A stretch of DNA of 55,646 bases from Acidobacteriota bacterium (GCA_021838785.1 JAKCCV010000023.1:1-55646); one strand, 5' to 3'. Numbered from the stretch's first letter, positions 43,359 to 52,402 are shown. Notes: a model not told the origin generated them from the sequence alone. Program-made: numbers and translations.

Positions 43359-44918
43359 ATGCCAAGGGTCATTCTAGTGAATCCATCCGGTTCCACGCTG
43401 GGCTTCAGCTTTATTACACCGCGCTGGATGTTTGTGATCGCGCAAGCCACGCCGAGTGAACGAATCGGTGACCCGATTCTGGTGGACGAGACCGTCGAAA
43501 AATTCAATCCTCAGATTGTCCGTCCAGGCGACATCGTGGGGATCGGCATCAGCAGTGGTAATTGCCGTGAGGGTTATCGCGTCTTGGCAGCCGCCAAGCG
43601 CCAAGGCGCCACCGTCGTGATGGGCGGCATCCACGCGACCATTTTTCCCGAGGAGCCGCTCGAAATGGGAGCGGACGCTGTTGTCGTCGGCAATGGCGAC
43701 GCCATTTGGCGCCAAGTGATCGAGGACGCGCTCGTCGGGCGCTTGCAACGCCGCTACGCAGGCGGGCGACTTCCGGGCGATCAATTACTCAAAGCACGCT
43801 GGGGCCTTCTCAATCCTTCGCAGTACGTTTTCCCCTCCATCCAGACCGTTGCCGGCTGCCCGGAAAATTGCAGCTTCTGCTCGGTTTGGGTGACGGAGGG
43901 GCGGCAGCCACGGCAGCGCCTCAGCGAGAAGATTATTCAAGAAGTGAACGAGCTCTACGCCCTGGGATACCGGTGCATCATTTTTGCGGACGACAACTTC
44001 AATCCCGCGACGTTAGGCCGCATAGCCCGCGAGACGAGCCCCCAAAAAAGGCGCGAGCTGGAACGCATCCGAGAAGAGCGCTTGAAACTTTTTGATGAGT
44101 ACGACCGCTCCGTTCCTCCCAATATCTATGCTTTTACTCAGATGACGACCGAAGTCGTGTCCGATGAGGAATATCTCGATGCCATGGTCCGCAAGATGCG
44201 CATTCGGGGGGCCCTCATTGGCGTCGAATCCTTTTCGGAAGAAGGTCTGCGGAGCGCCAACAAAACCTGGAATCCCGTTGGCCGGCGGATGACCCAGGCC
44301 ATCCGCACCATTCAAGATCACGGCATTTGGGTGCTCAGCTCCATCATCTGCGGCCTGGAGACCGACACGCTCGAGACGATCCGCACCATGCGACGGTTCG
44401 CCCTCGAATCGGGTGCCGTGTTGACCCAATTCACGCTCTATGGCCCTTACCCCGGCACCAAAGACTTTCACGAAATGATGCGTGACCGGGAGAATCTAGG
44501 GAAACCCGGCTACACGCCCAAGCACAAAACGCAAATTTTGCACGACAAGTTTTGGTTAAAGGATCTCGGCCCCGTGGATATCACGCGCCACGCCAACATT
44601 CCAAGAGACGATCTCCTGGCGGCGAATCAGCAATGTTGGGATGCTTATTACTCGCTCCGAGAAGGCTGGAAACGTGTGCGGCATGGTGCTCCGAGCGCCT
44701 GGCCTTGGGCCGGTCGCCTCAGCTACCTGCTGGGCTGCGTGGCGTTCAAAAACATTTACTCTGGCCAAGGCATCGCCGCCGATAGCGTTCGTCGAAAGAC
44801 CATGGGGACCCTTCCCAAACTCTTTGTGAAAACGGCCATCAAAACCTATACCCATTTCTATCGCCGGAAGCGGGCGGCATTGCCTGCGGCGCTGTCCCCT
44901 GCCGCAACACCCAACTAA
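43359..44918 (+). CDS. B12-binding-domain radical SAM protein of unknown substrate
   Basis: I chose ATG 43359 (MPRVILVNPSGST), giving 519 residues; an open frame continues upstream. The N-terminal half (about 1-130) is a Rossmann-like cobalamin-binding-type domain (GDIVGIGISSG, GATVVMGGIHATIFPEE, GADAVVVGNGD). The radical SAM domain has C167-x3-C171-x2-C174 (GCPENCSFCSVW), then FADDNFNP and RGALIGVESFSEEGL. The C-terminal region ends in a basic tail with SYLLGCVAF. Such enzymes methylate or couple unactivated carbons, often in lipids or secondary metabolites. An extended -10 (TGATATTCT, 43309-43317) lies upstream. Confidence 0.85.
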   Translation: MPRVILVNPSGSTLGFSFITPRWMFVIAQATPSERIGDPILVDETVEKFNPQIVRPGDIVGIGISSGNCREGYRVLAAAKRQGATVVMGGIHATIFPEEPLEMGADAVVVGNGDAIWRQVIEDALVGRLQRRYAGGRLPGDQLLKARWGLLNPSQYVFPSIQTVAGCPENCSFCSVWVTEGRQPRQRLSEKIIQEVNELYALGYRCIIFADDNFNPATLGRIARETSPQKRRELERIREERLKLFDEYDRSVPPNIYAFTQMTTEVVSDEEYLDAMVRKMRIRGALIGVESFSEEGLRSANKTWNPVGRRMTQAIRTIQDHGIWVLSSIICGLETDTLETIRTMRRFALESGAVLTQFTLYGPYPGTKDFHEMMRDRENLGKPGYTPKHKTQILHDKFWLKDLGPVDITRHANIPRDDLLAANQQCWDAYYSLREGWKRVRHGAPSAWPWAGRLSYLLGCVAFKNIYSGQGIAADSVRRKTMGTLPKLFVKTAIKTYTHFYRRKRAALPAALSPAATPN

Positions 44919-45090
44919 CGCGGCGACCGCCAAGGTTATGCTTCGGAGTTGGCCGGAGCGCGTCGGCCGACGACGAGCGCAGCACTTGTCGTAATCCGTG
45001 GTCGGCTCTGGACAAAGCGGGCACGGGGGGGCGCATCGTTCACGAGCTGAAATGATCTGACCCACCGGGCCCGCCAAACGGCAAGAGGGG

Positions 45091-46632
45091 TTAGAAGGTT
45101 TCCAGCGTGGGTTGCGGGGTCACTTCTGCGTCTTCGAAGCAGGTTTGGGATCCGCTTTCTACCGCGGCGGCGCCGGTCAATTTGAAAAAGTGATGCCCCA
45201 TGACTGCCAGGGTGATGGCCTTGTCGAGGCTTTGGCGATGATGGCGCACGGCTTCCGCCAAGAATTTCCAGTAGTCCTTGCGATAGTCACTCAGAAAACC
45301 TTGCCTCCAGAGCGATCGAAAGCCCGCGAGCAAGTCCGACAGCAGTAGCGGCGTTCGAGCCGTCGTCCCCACGCGGGAAAGGTAGGCCAGAACGCGGTTG
45401 AAATACTCTTGTGGACGATAGATGGTTTCCAGGATTCGACGATATCCGTCAAGCAGTTCCTGGGTATCCATTCGCGGAATAAAGTTCATGTCCAGAAGAG
45501 TATTATTGCCTAGGCTTTCCCTCAAAAGGCGGCCTTCGGCTTTTAATCGTCGCCAAAGCTGCGTATTGGGTAGCGCGCTGAGCAGTCCCACCATGGAAAT
45601 GGGAATCGCCGCGTCCCGGATAAACTGAATCTGCCGGTCGAAAACATCCGGGGGATCATGGTCAAAGCCGACAATAAAACCTGCCATGACCTCAATGCCG
45701 TAGGATTGCACCAATTTCACGCTTTCCAGGAGGTCTTTCCGTAGGTTTTGAAACTTTGTGGTTTCCTTGAGGCTTTCCGCGACCGGGGTTTCGATGCCCA
45801 TGAACACACTGTCGAAATTGGCGTCGTGCAGAAGTTGGAGCAGTTCACGGTCTTCTGCCAAGTTTAAGGATGCTTCCGTGAGAAACCAGAAGGGAGACTG
45901 ATGGTTGTGGTTCCAGCGGATGAGTTCCGGCAGCAGCTTTTTAACATTCTTCTTGTTGCCGATGAAATTGTCATCTACCAAAAATACCCGGCCGCGCCAT
46001 CCCAAACGGTAGATTTGCGAGAGTTCTTCACAAACTTGCTCGGGCGTTTTGGTGCGTGGCCGACGGCCGTAAATCTCGATAATGTCGCAAAACTCGCAAG
46101 TAAAGGGGCACCCGCGCGAGAACTGCACGGGCATGGCGCTATATTTTCGGATATCCGCCAACTGAAGCAAGGGAGGAGGAACCTGAGTCAAATCGGGCAA
46201 CGCCGCCGCTTTGTAATGCGGCCGACCACTGCCCGATTCCAAATCCTTGGCGAGAACGGACATCAGCTCTTCCGCTTCCCCCTCCACCACGTGATCGGCC
46301 TCGGCAATGTGGGGATCGGTCGTGCTGGCGATGGGCCCTCCGACCACCGTGCGGAGCCCGCGCGCCTTCGCGCGTTGAATCACCCGGCGCATCGAGGGGC
46401 CTTGCACCATCATGCCGCTGGCAAATACAACGTCAGCCCAATCGAGGTCACGGTCTTTCAGCGGGCGGACGTTCATATCCACCACGCGCTTCTCCCAGGC
46501 CGGCGGCAGCAGTGCCGCTACCGTCAGTAGTCCCAGCGGCGGATAGGCCGAGCGTTTTCCTTGAAACGGCAAGGCGTGTTTGAAGCTCCAGAACGTGTCT
46601 GGAAACTCCGGGTAAACCATTAAGACTTTCAT
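45091..46632 (-). CDS. B12-binding radical SAM protein, HpnP/DUF4070-like
   Basis: This encodes 513 residues. The cobalamin-binding-type domain begins with VLMVYPEFPDTFWSFKHAL and includes VDMNVRPLKDRDLDWADVV and VVGGPIAS; the radical SAM cluster is C175-x3-C179-x2-C182 (RGCPFTCEFCDIIEIYGR). The C-terminal region (PRMDTQELLDGYRRILETIY, then PQEYFNRVLAYL) resembles DUF4070. That combination and length are typical of hopanoid C-2 methylase HpnP and its relatives. HpnP proper needs hopanoid genes, none of which is here, so the substrate remains open (lipid methylation or alkyl coupling). It is convergent with the other radical SAM gene. Confidence 0.85.
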   Translation of the reverse strand: MKVLMVYPEFPDTFWSFKHALPFQGKRSAYPPLGLLTVAALLPPAWEKRVVDMNVRPLKDRDLDWADVVFASGMMVQGPSMRRVIQRAKARGLRTVVGGPIASTTDPHIAEADHVVEGEAEELMSVLAKDLESGSGRPHYKAAALPDLTQVPPPLLQLADIRKYSAMPVQFSRGCPFTCEFCDIIEIYGRRPRTKTPEQVCEELSQIYRLGWRGRVFLVDDNFIGNKKNVKKLLPELIRWNHNHQSPFWFLTEASLNLAEDRELLQLLHDANFDSVFMGIETPVAESLKETTKFQNLRKDLLESVKLVQSYGIEVMAGFIVGFDHDPPDVFDRQIQFIRDAAIPISMVGLLSALPNTQLWRRLKAEGRLLRESLGNNTLLDMNFIPRMDTQELLDGYRRILETIYRPQEYFNRVLAYLSRVGTTARTPLLLSDLLAGFRSLWRQGFLSDYRKDYWKFLAEAVRHHRQSLDKAITLAVMGHHFFKLTGAAAVESGSQTCFEDAEVTPQPTLETF

Positions 46633-46684
46633 GCGGCGGGCTCGTTTCTTGAAGGAATTTGGCGCCTCTTCTCCGAACCGCCTC

Positions 46685-46711
46685 AGTCTATCACAAAACG
46701 GCGGCGATCAA
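46685..46711 (-). promoter_or_regulatory. Promoter candidate for the HpnP-like gene
   Basis: Leftward TTGATC (46711-46706), 15-bp spacer, and extended -10 TGA-TAGACT with TAGACT at 46690-46685, about 55 bp upstream of the start. Confidence 0.4.
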
Positions 46712-46897
46712 GGTTTTTTCTCCGCGGTGTAAAGGGTTTAACCTTTGCCCGCCCGTTCTGGGGTCGGCGGCTTCAGGGTGCTCGCTATTTGCAGCCGCGG
46801 CATTTGCTCCGACGGGGATACTTACGTTGGCAACTCCGGAACACCCCGTTCGTCTTTTCGATTCCGGCCAGGAGTACCCTCTCTGAGGGAGTAAGTA

Positions 46898-47644
46898 TTA
46901 GACGTACTTTTCCAATTCTTCCGAAAAGACCTGGCAGCCGGGGTTGGGAGGGAATAATTCGGCCATCAAGGTCATTCGTTGTCGCAGTGCGGCAACCGGA
47001 AGGTGATTCGGCCCAACCCGAATCTGGACGTCGTGCCACAGGCCGTGGAGGTATTCCGCCAGGGTGCTCGTGAAGGCCACATCTCGATAGCTCTCAAATA
47101 GATTCGTTGGTCGGCTGGAGCGGCGACGCTCCCGCAGGGACTGCTTGGCTTCGCGGGCCTCTTCATCAATTTCCCCTTGGATATTTTGTTCGAGTTCTTG
47201 CTCCAGCAGGCGAGTAAAGCGACCAAGCTCCTCCGAGGTCAGCCTTGCTCGGGTCAGCTCGGCGAGGGTTGCCAGCAGTTCGAACCCGGTGTCGTGAGCA
47301 TCAAGGTCACGGCACGAGAGGAGGAGGTCAATTTGCCCTTGACGTTCGAGCCAGACCGAGGAGTGCTTCTCGCCCTGCGGTTTTTCAAACGCCACTTCAT
47401 CGCCCGATTCGTGGCAGGCAAGGTACGGCACCACCAAGATGCGCACCTTGCCCAAACGCTCCACCAGCCGGCTTGGTACCGCTTGCACGGGCTCCCGGAG
47501 CATCGCCCGCTCCTCCGCCGGTGACAGCAACACCGCCGAGTGCATCTCCCACCCGGTAGAAAGATGTGACAGGGGAACGAACGTCTGGTTGACATATTCG
47601 GTAACGGGAATGCTTGGGCTTCGTGACATGCGGGAAACGTTCAA
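46898..47644 (-). CDS. Hypothetical protein
   Basis: This encodes 248 residues, soluble, with no signal peptide. I do not recognise it. The first part is mixed alpha/beta (RILVVPYLACHESGDEV, QIDLLLSCRDLDAHDTG). The middle is a long charged helix (LTSEELGRFTRLLEQELEQNI to AREAKQSLRERRRSS), likely coiled coil. The end contains FESYRDVAFTSTLAEYLHGLWHDVQIR. Codon use matches its neighbours. It starts 17 bp after the mtaB stop on the same strand, so it is probably translated from the same transcript. Confidence 0.6.
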   Translation of the reverse strand: MNVSRMSRSPSIPVTEYVNQTFVPLSHLSTGWEMHSAVLLSPAEERAMLREPVQAVPSRLVERLGKVRILVVPYLACHESGDEVAFEKPQGEKHSSVWLERQGQIDLLLSCRDLDAHDTGFELLATLAELTRARLTSEELGRFTRLLEQELEQNIQGEIDEEAREAKQSLRERRRSSRPTNLFESYRDVAFTSTLAEYLHGLWHDVQIRVGPNHLPVAALRQRMTLMAELFPPNPGCQVFSEELEKYV

Positions 47645-47661
47645 GACTCACCTTCAAAACG

Positions 47662-49143
47662 TCAAGGTTGGCATCGGCCCAGCCTCGCAGGGGCTTGGGG
47701 CGCGCTCGTTACGACCATCGGCGGATGGCCGGCTTCAATCCGGCCGCGAAGAAAACCTTCCTCGATACCTTCAATGCGGACCTGCGAAATGACGTTGGCC
47801 GGGAGGGCGCGGTCCGTCAGGACAACTTTCAGGTAATTGCTACTGAGGCCAAGACGCTCTCCCTGGCGCGTTTCGTGCAAGGTGAGCACTGAGAGCGTCC
47901 TGCCAACGTGCGCGTGGGCGAAATCGTGCTGCTTGGCGCGGCCGATGGCTTGGATCTCTCGACAGCGCTCGTGGGCGCGGCGTCCGTCCACAGGATTCGG
48001 CAGCCTCGGGGCCAGTGTGCCCGGCCGAGCCGAATAGGGAAAAACGTGCAAGTAAGTGAACGGCAGCGATTCGATAAAGCGCACACTCTCCTTGTGGTCC
48101 TCGTGGGTTTCGCCCGGAAAGCCCGCCATCACGTCGGCGCCAATGGCGGCCTCGGGCAGACGCTCGCGGATGGCCATGATTTTTTCTGCGTACTGCTCTG
48201 TCCAATAGCGGCGGCTCATCAACCGCAAGATGCGATTGCAACCGCTTTGCAGAGGCACATGAAAGTGCTGAGCCACGCGGGGCTCGCGGGCGACGAGCTC
48301 GATCAATTCGCCGCTCACGTCCATCGGTTCGATGGAGCTGATGCGCACACGCTCGATGGGTGTTTCCTGAAGCATCCGCTCCAGTAAACTCAGGAAGTTT
48401 ATTTTCGGCATCAGGTCGCGGCCATAGCTGCCCAGGTTGATGCCAGACAGAACAACCTCGCGGTAGCCTTGCGCAGCGAGCGCCCGCACCTGGCTGATGG
48501 CCAACTCCGGCTCTAAGCTGCGGCTTCTTCCTCGCACGTGAGGAATCACACAAAACGAGCAGCGGGCGTTGCAGCCATCCTGAACCTTGAGCGTCGGGCG
48601 CGTGCGGTCATCTGCAAACACGGGGCTAAAATGAAATTCACCCCCTATTTCGCCTGCCCAAATTTGAGCTTGATTCTTATCCCGCTGCGGGCGAGGGGTT
48701 TGCTGTAACGTTGCCGGCGGCTCGGAAACAGCCAACCCTTGAAGCGTTGGCCGTGCGGCGCTCAGCGCTCCACATTCACAGGGAGAATGCCTGGCCGCTT
48801 GAGGGAATTCGTTGCGGACGATTTCGGAGATGCGGTGTCGGTGGGAATGGCCTACCACCCATGTCACGCCGGGAAGTTCTGCCACTTCCTCCGGCGCCCG
48901 CTGGGCATAGCATCCCGTGACCAGAATCTTGCAATTCGGCTGGCTCCGCTGCACGCGCCGAATGACTTGACGCGCCTCGGCATCGGCCGTTGCTGTCACC
49001 GTGCAGGTTTGGATGATTACCAGTTCACTGGCTTCGACGCTCTGGTTTGCCTGATGGCCGGCCTCGAGCAGTTGACGTTTGATGGCGGCGCCATCCGCTT
49101 GACTGGCCCGGCAGCCGAAACTGAGCACGCAAAAACGCGCCAT
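47662..49143 (-). CDS. mtaB: tRNA t6A37 C2-methylthiotransferase
   Basis: This encodes 493 residues. The UPF0004 domain carries one cluster's cysteines C11 (FGCRASQADG), C47 (QTCTVTATAD) and C78 (VTGCYAQ). The radical SAM cluster is C191-x3-C195-x2-C198 (CNARCSFCVIPHVRGRSRS). A C-terminal TRAM-like domain (LSVLTLHETRQGERLGLSSN) completes the layout. FGCRASQ and the order of motifs point to MtaB, which makes ms2t6A at A37 of ANN-reading tRNAs, rather than MiaB or RimO. Residues about 115-165 form an unusually long insertion between the first two domains. Confidence 0.92.
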   Translation of the reverse strand: MARFCVLSFGCRASQADGAAIKRQLLEAGHQANQSVEASELVIIQTCTVTATADAEARQVIRRVQRSQPNCKILVTGCYAQRAPEEVAELPGVTWVVGHSHRHRISEIVRNEFPQAARHSPCECGALSAARPTLQGLAVSEPPATLQQTPRPQRDKNQAQIWAGEIGGEFHFSPVFADDRTRPTLKVQDGCNARCSFCVIPHVRGRSRSLEPELAISQVRALAAQGYREVVLSGINLGSYGRDLMPKINFLSLLERMLQETPIERVRISSIEPMDVSGELIELVAREPRVAQHFHVPLQSGCNRILRLMSRRYWTEQYAEKIMAIRERLPEAAIGADVMAGFPGETHEDHKESVRFIESLPFTYLHVFPYSARPGTLAPRLPNPVDGRRAHERCREIQAIGRAKQHDFAHAHVGRTLSVLTLHETRQGERLGLSSNYLKVVLTDRALPANVISQVRIEGIEEGFLRGRIEAGHPPMVVTSAPQAPARLGRCQP

Positions 49144-49352
49144 ACCTATTTAGTGTCGCACAGATTGGACAGATTCGTCAGGAGAGTCGCGTGAAGATTA
49201 TCTGCGGCGCATCGCCCCTTCGCAGAATACGGCGCCCGATCCGATAAAGATGGGCGCCACCAAGAGCACCCTCCAGTTTCGGTGAGGCGGTCGCCCCCGC
49301 CCATCGCTTCAGCCCGCAGACGCCCTCTCGGCGTCGTGAGCCGGCTTTTGGG

Positions 49353-49652
49353 TCAGGCCCCCGGAGAGGCTGCGCGGCGCTGCTGGAAGCATTCGCGGCA
49401 ATAAACGGGACGCCCTTGGCTGGGCTTGAAGGGGACGGTGGTTTCCTTGCCACACTGCGAACAAACGGCGCTTGTCTCGACGCGATGATATCCTTGCCCG
49501 CTCAGGGATTGGTTTCGCTTAGACTTGCACGGTTTGCACCGTTTGGGCTCGTTCTTGAAGCCTTTGTCAGCGAAAAAGAGCTGCTCCCCCGCCGTAAAAA
49601 CGAATTCTGCCCCGCAGTCAACACACTTCAGCACGCGGTCGCGGTATTCCAT
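49353..49652 (-). CDS. Double zinc-ribbon protein (CxxC-x17-CxxC type)
   Basis: This encodes 99 residues. Two zinc ribbons are seen: KCVDCGAEFVFTAGEQ with KRCKPCK (CxxC pairs about 30 residues apart), and VCSQCGKETTVPFKPSQG with VYCRECFQQRR, which is the CxxC-x17-CxxC motif found in many small bacterial proteins. The region between contains FFADKGFKNEPKRC, typical of the 'probable zinc-ribbon' family. Likely nucleic-acid or protein binding in the cytoplasm. It lies 57 bp downstream of rpsU on the same strand. Confidence 0.8.
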   Translation of the reverse strand: MEYRDRVLKCVDCGAEFVFTAGEQLFFADKGFKNEPKRCKPCKSKRNQSLSGQGYHRVETSAVCSQCGKETTVPFKPSQGRPVYCRECFQQRRAASPGA

Positions 49653-49709
49653 GTTTTTTCCCTTTTGCGCGAACAGACTCCTTTACCCTGACCCCATCCG
49701 TTACAGCGT

Positions 49710-49907
49710 TTAGTCCTGCTCGTGCCTGGCTTTTTTGCGGGCCCGTTTTCTGGCCAAGGCTGCCTTCACCCGTTTCCTTTCTCCGGGCTTGAGATAAAAG
49801 GAATGTTTTTTTATCTCCTTGATGATGTCTTCTTGTTGAACCTTGCGCTTAAATCGGCGCAGCGCGTTTTCGAGAGATTCTCCTTCCTGAAGCCTGACTT
49901 CAGCCAA
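49710..49907 (-). CDS. rpsU: 30S ribosomal protein S21
   Basis: This encodes 65 residues, the usual length. The start is TTG with GGAAGGA five to eleven bases upstream; no in-frame ATG is available. VRLQEGESLENALRRFKRKVQQEDIIKE and the basic tail KRVKAALARKRARKKARHE are typical of S21, which sits at the anti-Shine-Dalgarno region of 16S rRNA. The gene has its own promoter (49977-50004) and about 60 bp of leader. It is followed by a zinc-ribbon gene. Confidence 0.95.
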   Translation of the reverse strand: MAEVRLQEGESLENALRRFKRKVQQEDIIKEIKKHSFYLKPGERKRVKAALARKRARKKARHEQD

Positions 49908-49976
49908 AATCCTTCCACCCCCATTCCTTCAATCAATGATGATCAGTAAGAATCCTTATTAAGCATTGTTGCCACC

Positions 49977-50004
49977 ATCTTACAATCTCCACGGCGCAAG
50001 TCAA
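49977..50004 (-). promoter_or_regulatory. rpsU promoter
   Basis: Leftward TTGACT (50004-49999), 16-bp spacer, TAAGAT (49982-49977). It diverges from the protease promoter about 120 bp away. Confidence 0.55.
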
Positions 50005-50121
50005 GTGCTAATTCGACAGGCGGCGAGCCATGGAATTGGGTCGAGAGCAGGAGCGCGGCAAGCGGGAACTTGACGGTGGCGGCTCGGGGAAGAGATTCGG
50101 ACCATCTCGGTGACCCTGGGC

Positions 50122-50149
50122 TTGTTGCTGCGGCGGAAAGTGGTATAAT
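50122..50149 (+). promoter_or_regulatory. Promoter of the protease-TPR gene
   Basis: TTGTTG (50122-50127), 16-bp spacer, TATAAT (50144-50149, perfect). Transcription would start near 50156, 26 bp before the start codon, leaving a short leader with GGAGGGGAAG. Confidence 0.55.
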
Positions 50150-50181
50150 CCGCCTCAAGTGGCGAGTCACGGAGGGGAAGT

Positions 50182-51954
50182 ATGGCGAGTCACAGAAACC
50201 TTCGATGGGGGCCGATAGCTCTGCTTCTTTGCGCCGCTGCCGGGGCGAGCCAGGCTCCGAAGGGCGGGCGGCCGGCGGACGTGAGCTCCCGGCCAACGCT
50301 ATCCGCCGAGCAAATCTTCAAGCGCGCTTCGCCCTCGGTCATGGTCGTGGAATCGCTCGATGCGAGCGGCAAGGTCACGGCCTTTGGCAGCGGGGTGGTC
50401 ATTGCGCCCGACCGCGTCATCACCAACCGGCACGTCATTAAGGATGGCGTGAGCTTCCGCGTGGCGCACGACTCCAAGAAATGGCCCGCCAAGCTGATAA
50501 AGGTTGACCCTGACCACGACCTCGCTGAATTGTCGGTCGCCGGACTCAACGCGCCCGCCGTCACTGTCCTCGACTCGTCAAGACTCGCGGTGGGCGAAAC
50601 GGTCTATGCCATTGGCGCGCCCGAAGGATTGGAACTGACGATTTCCGAAGGCTTGATTTCCGGCCTGCGCGATTTCGGAGGCGGACAGGTGATTCAGACT
50701 TCCGCCGCCATCTCGCCCGGCTCAAGCGGCGGCGGGCTGTTCGATGCCCAAGGGCACCTGGTAGGCATCACCACGTTTTACCTGAAGGGCGGGCAAAACC
50801 TCAACTTTGCCCTGCCCGCCGAGTGGACCGTCGCCTTAAACCGCCAGCCCGCCAGCGCCGCGCCCGCCGCCAACGAAAACAGTCCCGCTTTCCAGGCGCT
50901 TGTGTGGATCGAGGCCGGCTACCAGGCCGACAAGGCAGGAAAATACCCAGAGGCTATCGCCGCCTACGAGGAGGCCATCCGCCTGAAACCCGATGCCGCG
51001 GGCGGGTGGGGCCTGCTGGGTGTTGCCTACCGCCACCTTGGACAATACGTCAAGGAGGTCAGCGCCTTCCAGCAAGCCGTTCGCCTCAAGCCGGACGAGG
51101 AGCTCGCGTGGGTCAGCCTGGGCTCGGCCTACTACGACCTCGGGCAAGACGACAAGGCGGTCAGCGCCTTCCAGCAAGCCGTTCGGCTGAAACCGGATGA
51201 TCCAGGCGCATGGCTGAGCCTGGGCGTTGCCTACGACAAGCTCGGCCAACACGACAAGGCGGTCAGCGCCGAGCAGGAAGCCATTCGCCTCAAGCCGGGC
51301 GAGGAGCTGGCGTGGCGCGACCTGGGTCTCGCCTACGGCGAGCTCGGGCAATACGACCAAGAGGTCAGCGCCGAGCAACGGGCGCTTCGGATCAAGCCGC
51401 ACGACGAGCCGGCATGGGGCGTGCTCGGCCTAGCCTACGACCAGCTTGGGCAACACGACAAGGCGGTCAGCGCCGAGCAGGAAGCCATTCGCCTCAAGCC
51501 GGGCGACGACCACGCGTGGGTGCTGCTGGGCTTCGCCTACTACGACCTTGGGCAATTCCACAAGGCGGTCAGCGCCTATCTCGAAGCCCTTCGCCTGAAG
51601 CCGGATGACGAGCTGGCATGGCGCTACCTGGGCATCGCCTACGACGACCTTGGGCAATACGGCAAGGCGGCCAGCGCCGAGCAGGAAGCCCTTCGCCTGA
51701 AGCCGGATGACGAGGACGCGTGGCTCAACCTGGGCGTCGCCTACGGCGGGCTTGGGCAGGACGACAAGGAGGCCAGCGCCGAGCAGCAAGCGATTCGCCT
51801 CAAGCCGGACGACGCAAGCGCCTGGTTCGATTTGGGGCTGACCTTCAAGGCCGAGGGGCGGGAGTCAGAGGTCATCAAGGTTTACGAAAAGCTGAAGGCC
51901 CTCAACCCCAAGCTGGCGGACAAATTCTTTAACGAGGAAATCCTGCCCCACTAG
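50182..51954 (+). CDS. Exported trypsin-like serine protease fused to tandem TPR repeats
   Basis: This encodes 590 residues. A short signal peptide (GPIALLLCAAAGASQA) precedes an S1C-type protease domain (about 40-230) with an intact triad: H84 (ITNRHVIKDG), D113 (DHDLAEL) and S182 (SPGSSGGGLFD). The protease is followed by nine 34-residue TPR units (about 255-560) and a degenerate tenth. DegP-like enzymes carry PDZ domains; here TPRs take that place and probably select partners or substrates. It likely acts in the periplasm in protein quality control or signalling. The repeats are strikingly similar to each other in DNA. Confidence 0.92.
   Translation: MASHRNLRWGPIALLLCAAAGASQAPKGGRPADVSSRPTLSAEQIFKRASPSVMVVESLDASGKVTAFGSGVVIAPDRVITNRHVIKDGVSFRVAHDSKKWPAKLIKVDPDHDLAELSVAGLNAPAVTVLDSSRLAVGETVYAIGAPEGLELTISEGLISGLRDFGGGQVIQTSAAISPGSSGGGLFDAQGHLVGITTFYLKGGQNLNFALPAEWTVALNRQPASAAPAANENSPAFQALVWIEAGYQADKAGKYPEAIAAYEEAIRLKPDAAGGWGLLGVAYRHLGQYVKEVSAFQQAVRLKPDEELAWVSLGSAYYDLGQDDKAVSAFQQAVRLKPDDPGAWLSLGVAYDKLGQHDKAVSAEQEAIRLKPGEELAWRDLGLAYGELGQYDQEVSAEQRALRIKPHDEPAWGVLGLAYDQLGQHDKAVSAEQEAIRLKPGDDHAWVLLGFAYYDLGQFHKAVSAYLEALRLKPDDELAWRYLGIAYDDLGQYGKAASAEQEALRLKPDDEDAWLNLGVAYGGLGQDDKEASAEQQAIRLKPDDASAWFDLGLTFKAEGRESEVIKVYEKLKALNPKLADKFFNEEILPH
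50944..51861 (+). repeat. Nine tandem 102-bp units encoding TPRs
   Basis: Units begin at 50944 and repeat every 102 bp (34 codons) to 51861. The core of each unit is GAxQ-AxRLKPDD-x2-AW-x2-LGxAY-x2-LGQ at the protein level, and several units share long runs at the DNA level, for example in the segments encoding KAVSAEQEAIRLKPG in units 4 and 6. This suggests recent duplication or gene conversion. Confidence 0.85.
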
Positions 51955-52009
51955 CCTGCGGCGTGGCGTGGCCAGGATAAAAGCCCCTTGAAGAGAGGCG
52001 GGGGTTCCA

Positions 52010-52339
52010 ATGCTTGACCGTATAGAAGAGAAGCTAGACGAACTGAAAGCCTACTTTGAACGGGAGATGCCCGGGTATTGCGCCAAGTCGGAACAGACCG
52101 ATAACGACTTCAATAGAGGGGTGTGGTCGTTCTTCTTCATTCCCAGAGGGAAGATGGTGGACTGGGACTGGTGCATCAAGATTTCGAGGGAGCTTCTGGA
52201 AGATTACGGTTTGCCCCGAGCTACAGAGGTGCTGGAATCGTACCAATGGAAGGCGCGGCTGCAAGCGGCGCCGCATGGGAGCTTTTTCGATCTTGATCGC
52301 CGCGGCTCCCGAGGGCCGTCGCTGGTCGTCCCGTCCTAA
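52010..52339 (+). CDS. Hypothetical protein
   Basis: This encodes 109 residues starting ATG with GAGGCGGGGG upstream. I do not recognise it. It is acidic at the N-terminus (MLDRIEEKLDELKAYFEREM), aromatic-rich in the middle (WSFFFIPRGKMVDWDWCIKI) and ends in a polar tail. It has no signal or membrane segment. It is 55 bp after the protease gene and may share its transcript. The last 25 residues run through lower-quality coding sequence, so the true end is uncertain. Confidence 0.5.
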   Translation: MLDRIEEKLDELKAYFEREMPGYCAKSEQTDNDFNRGVWSFFFIPRGKMVDWDWCIKISRELLEDYGLPRATEVLESYQWKARLQAAPHGSFFDLDRRGSRGPSLVVPS

Positions 52340-52402
52340 TGGCCCACGGAGCCGGCAGCGCAGAGGTTGCGCTGTGCTACCTGCTCCATCGCTCATTTAC
52401 CA

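Noticed and set aside
49225-49260. GGCGCCC/GGGCGCC inverted repeat after mtaB start region as a terminator
   Set aside because: The loop is long (about 14 bases) and no U-run follows on either strand.
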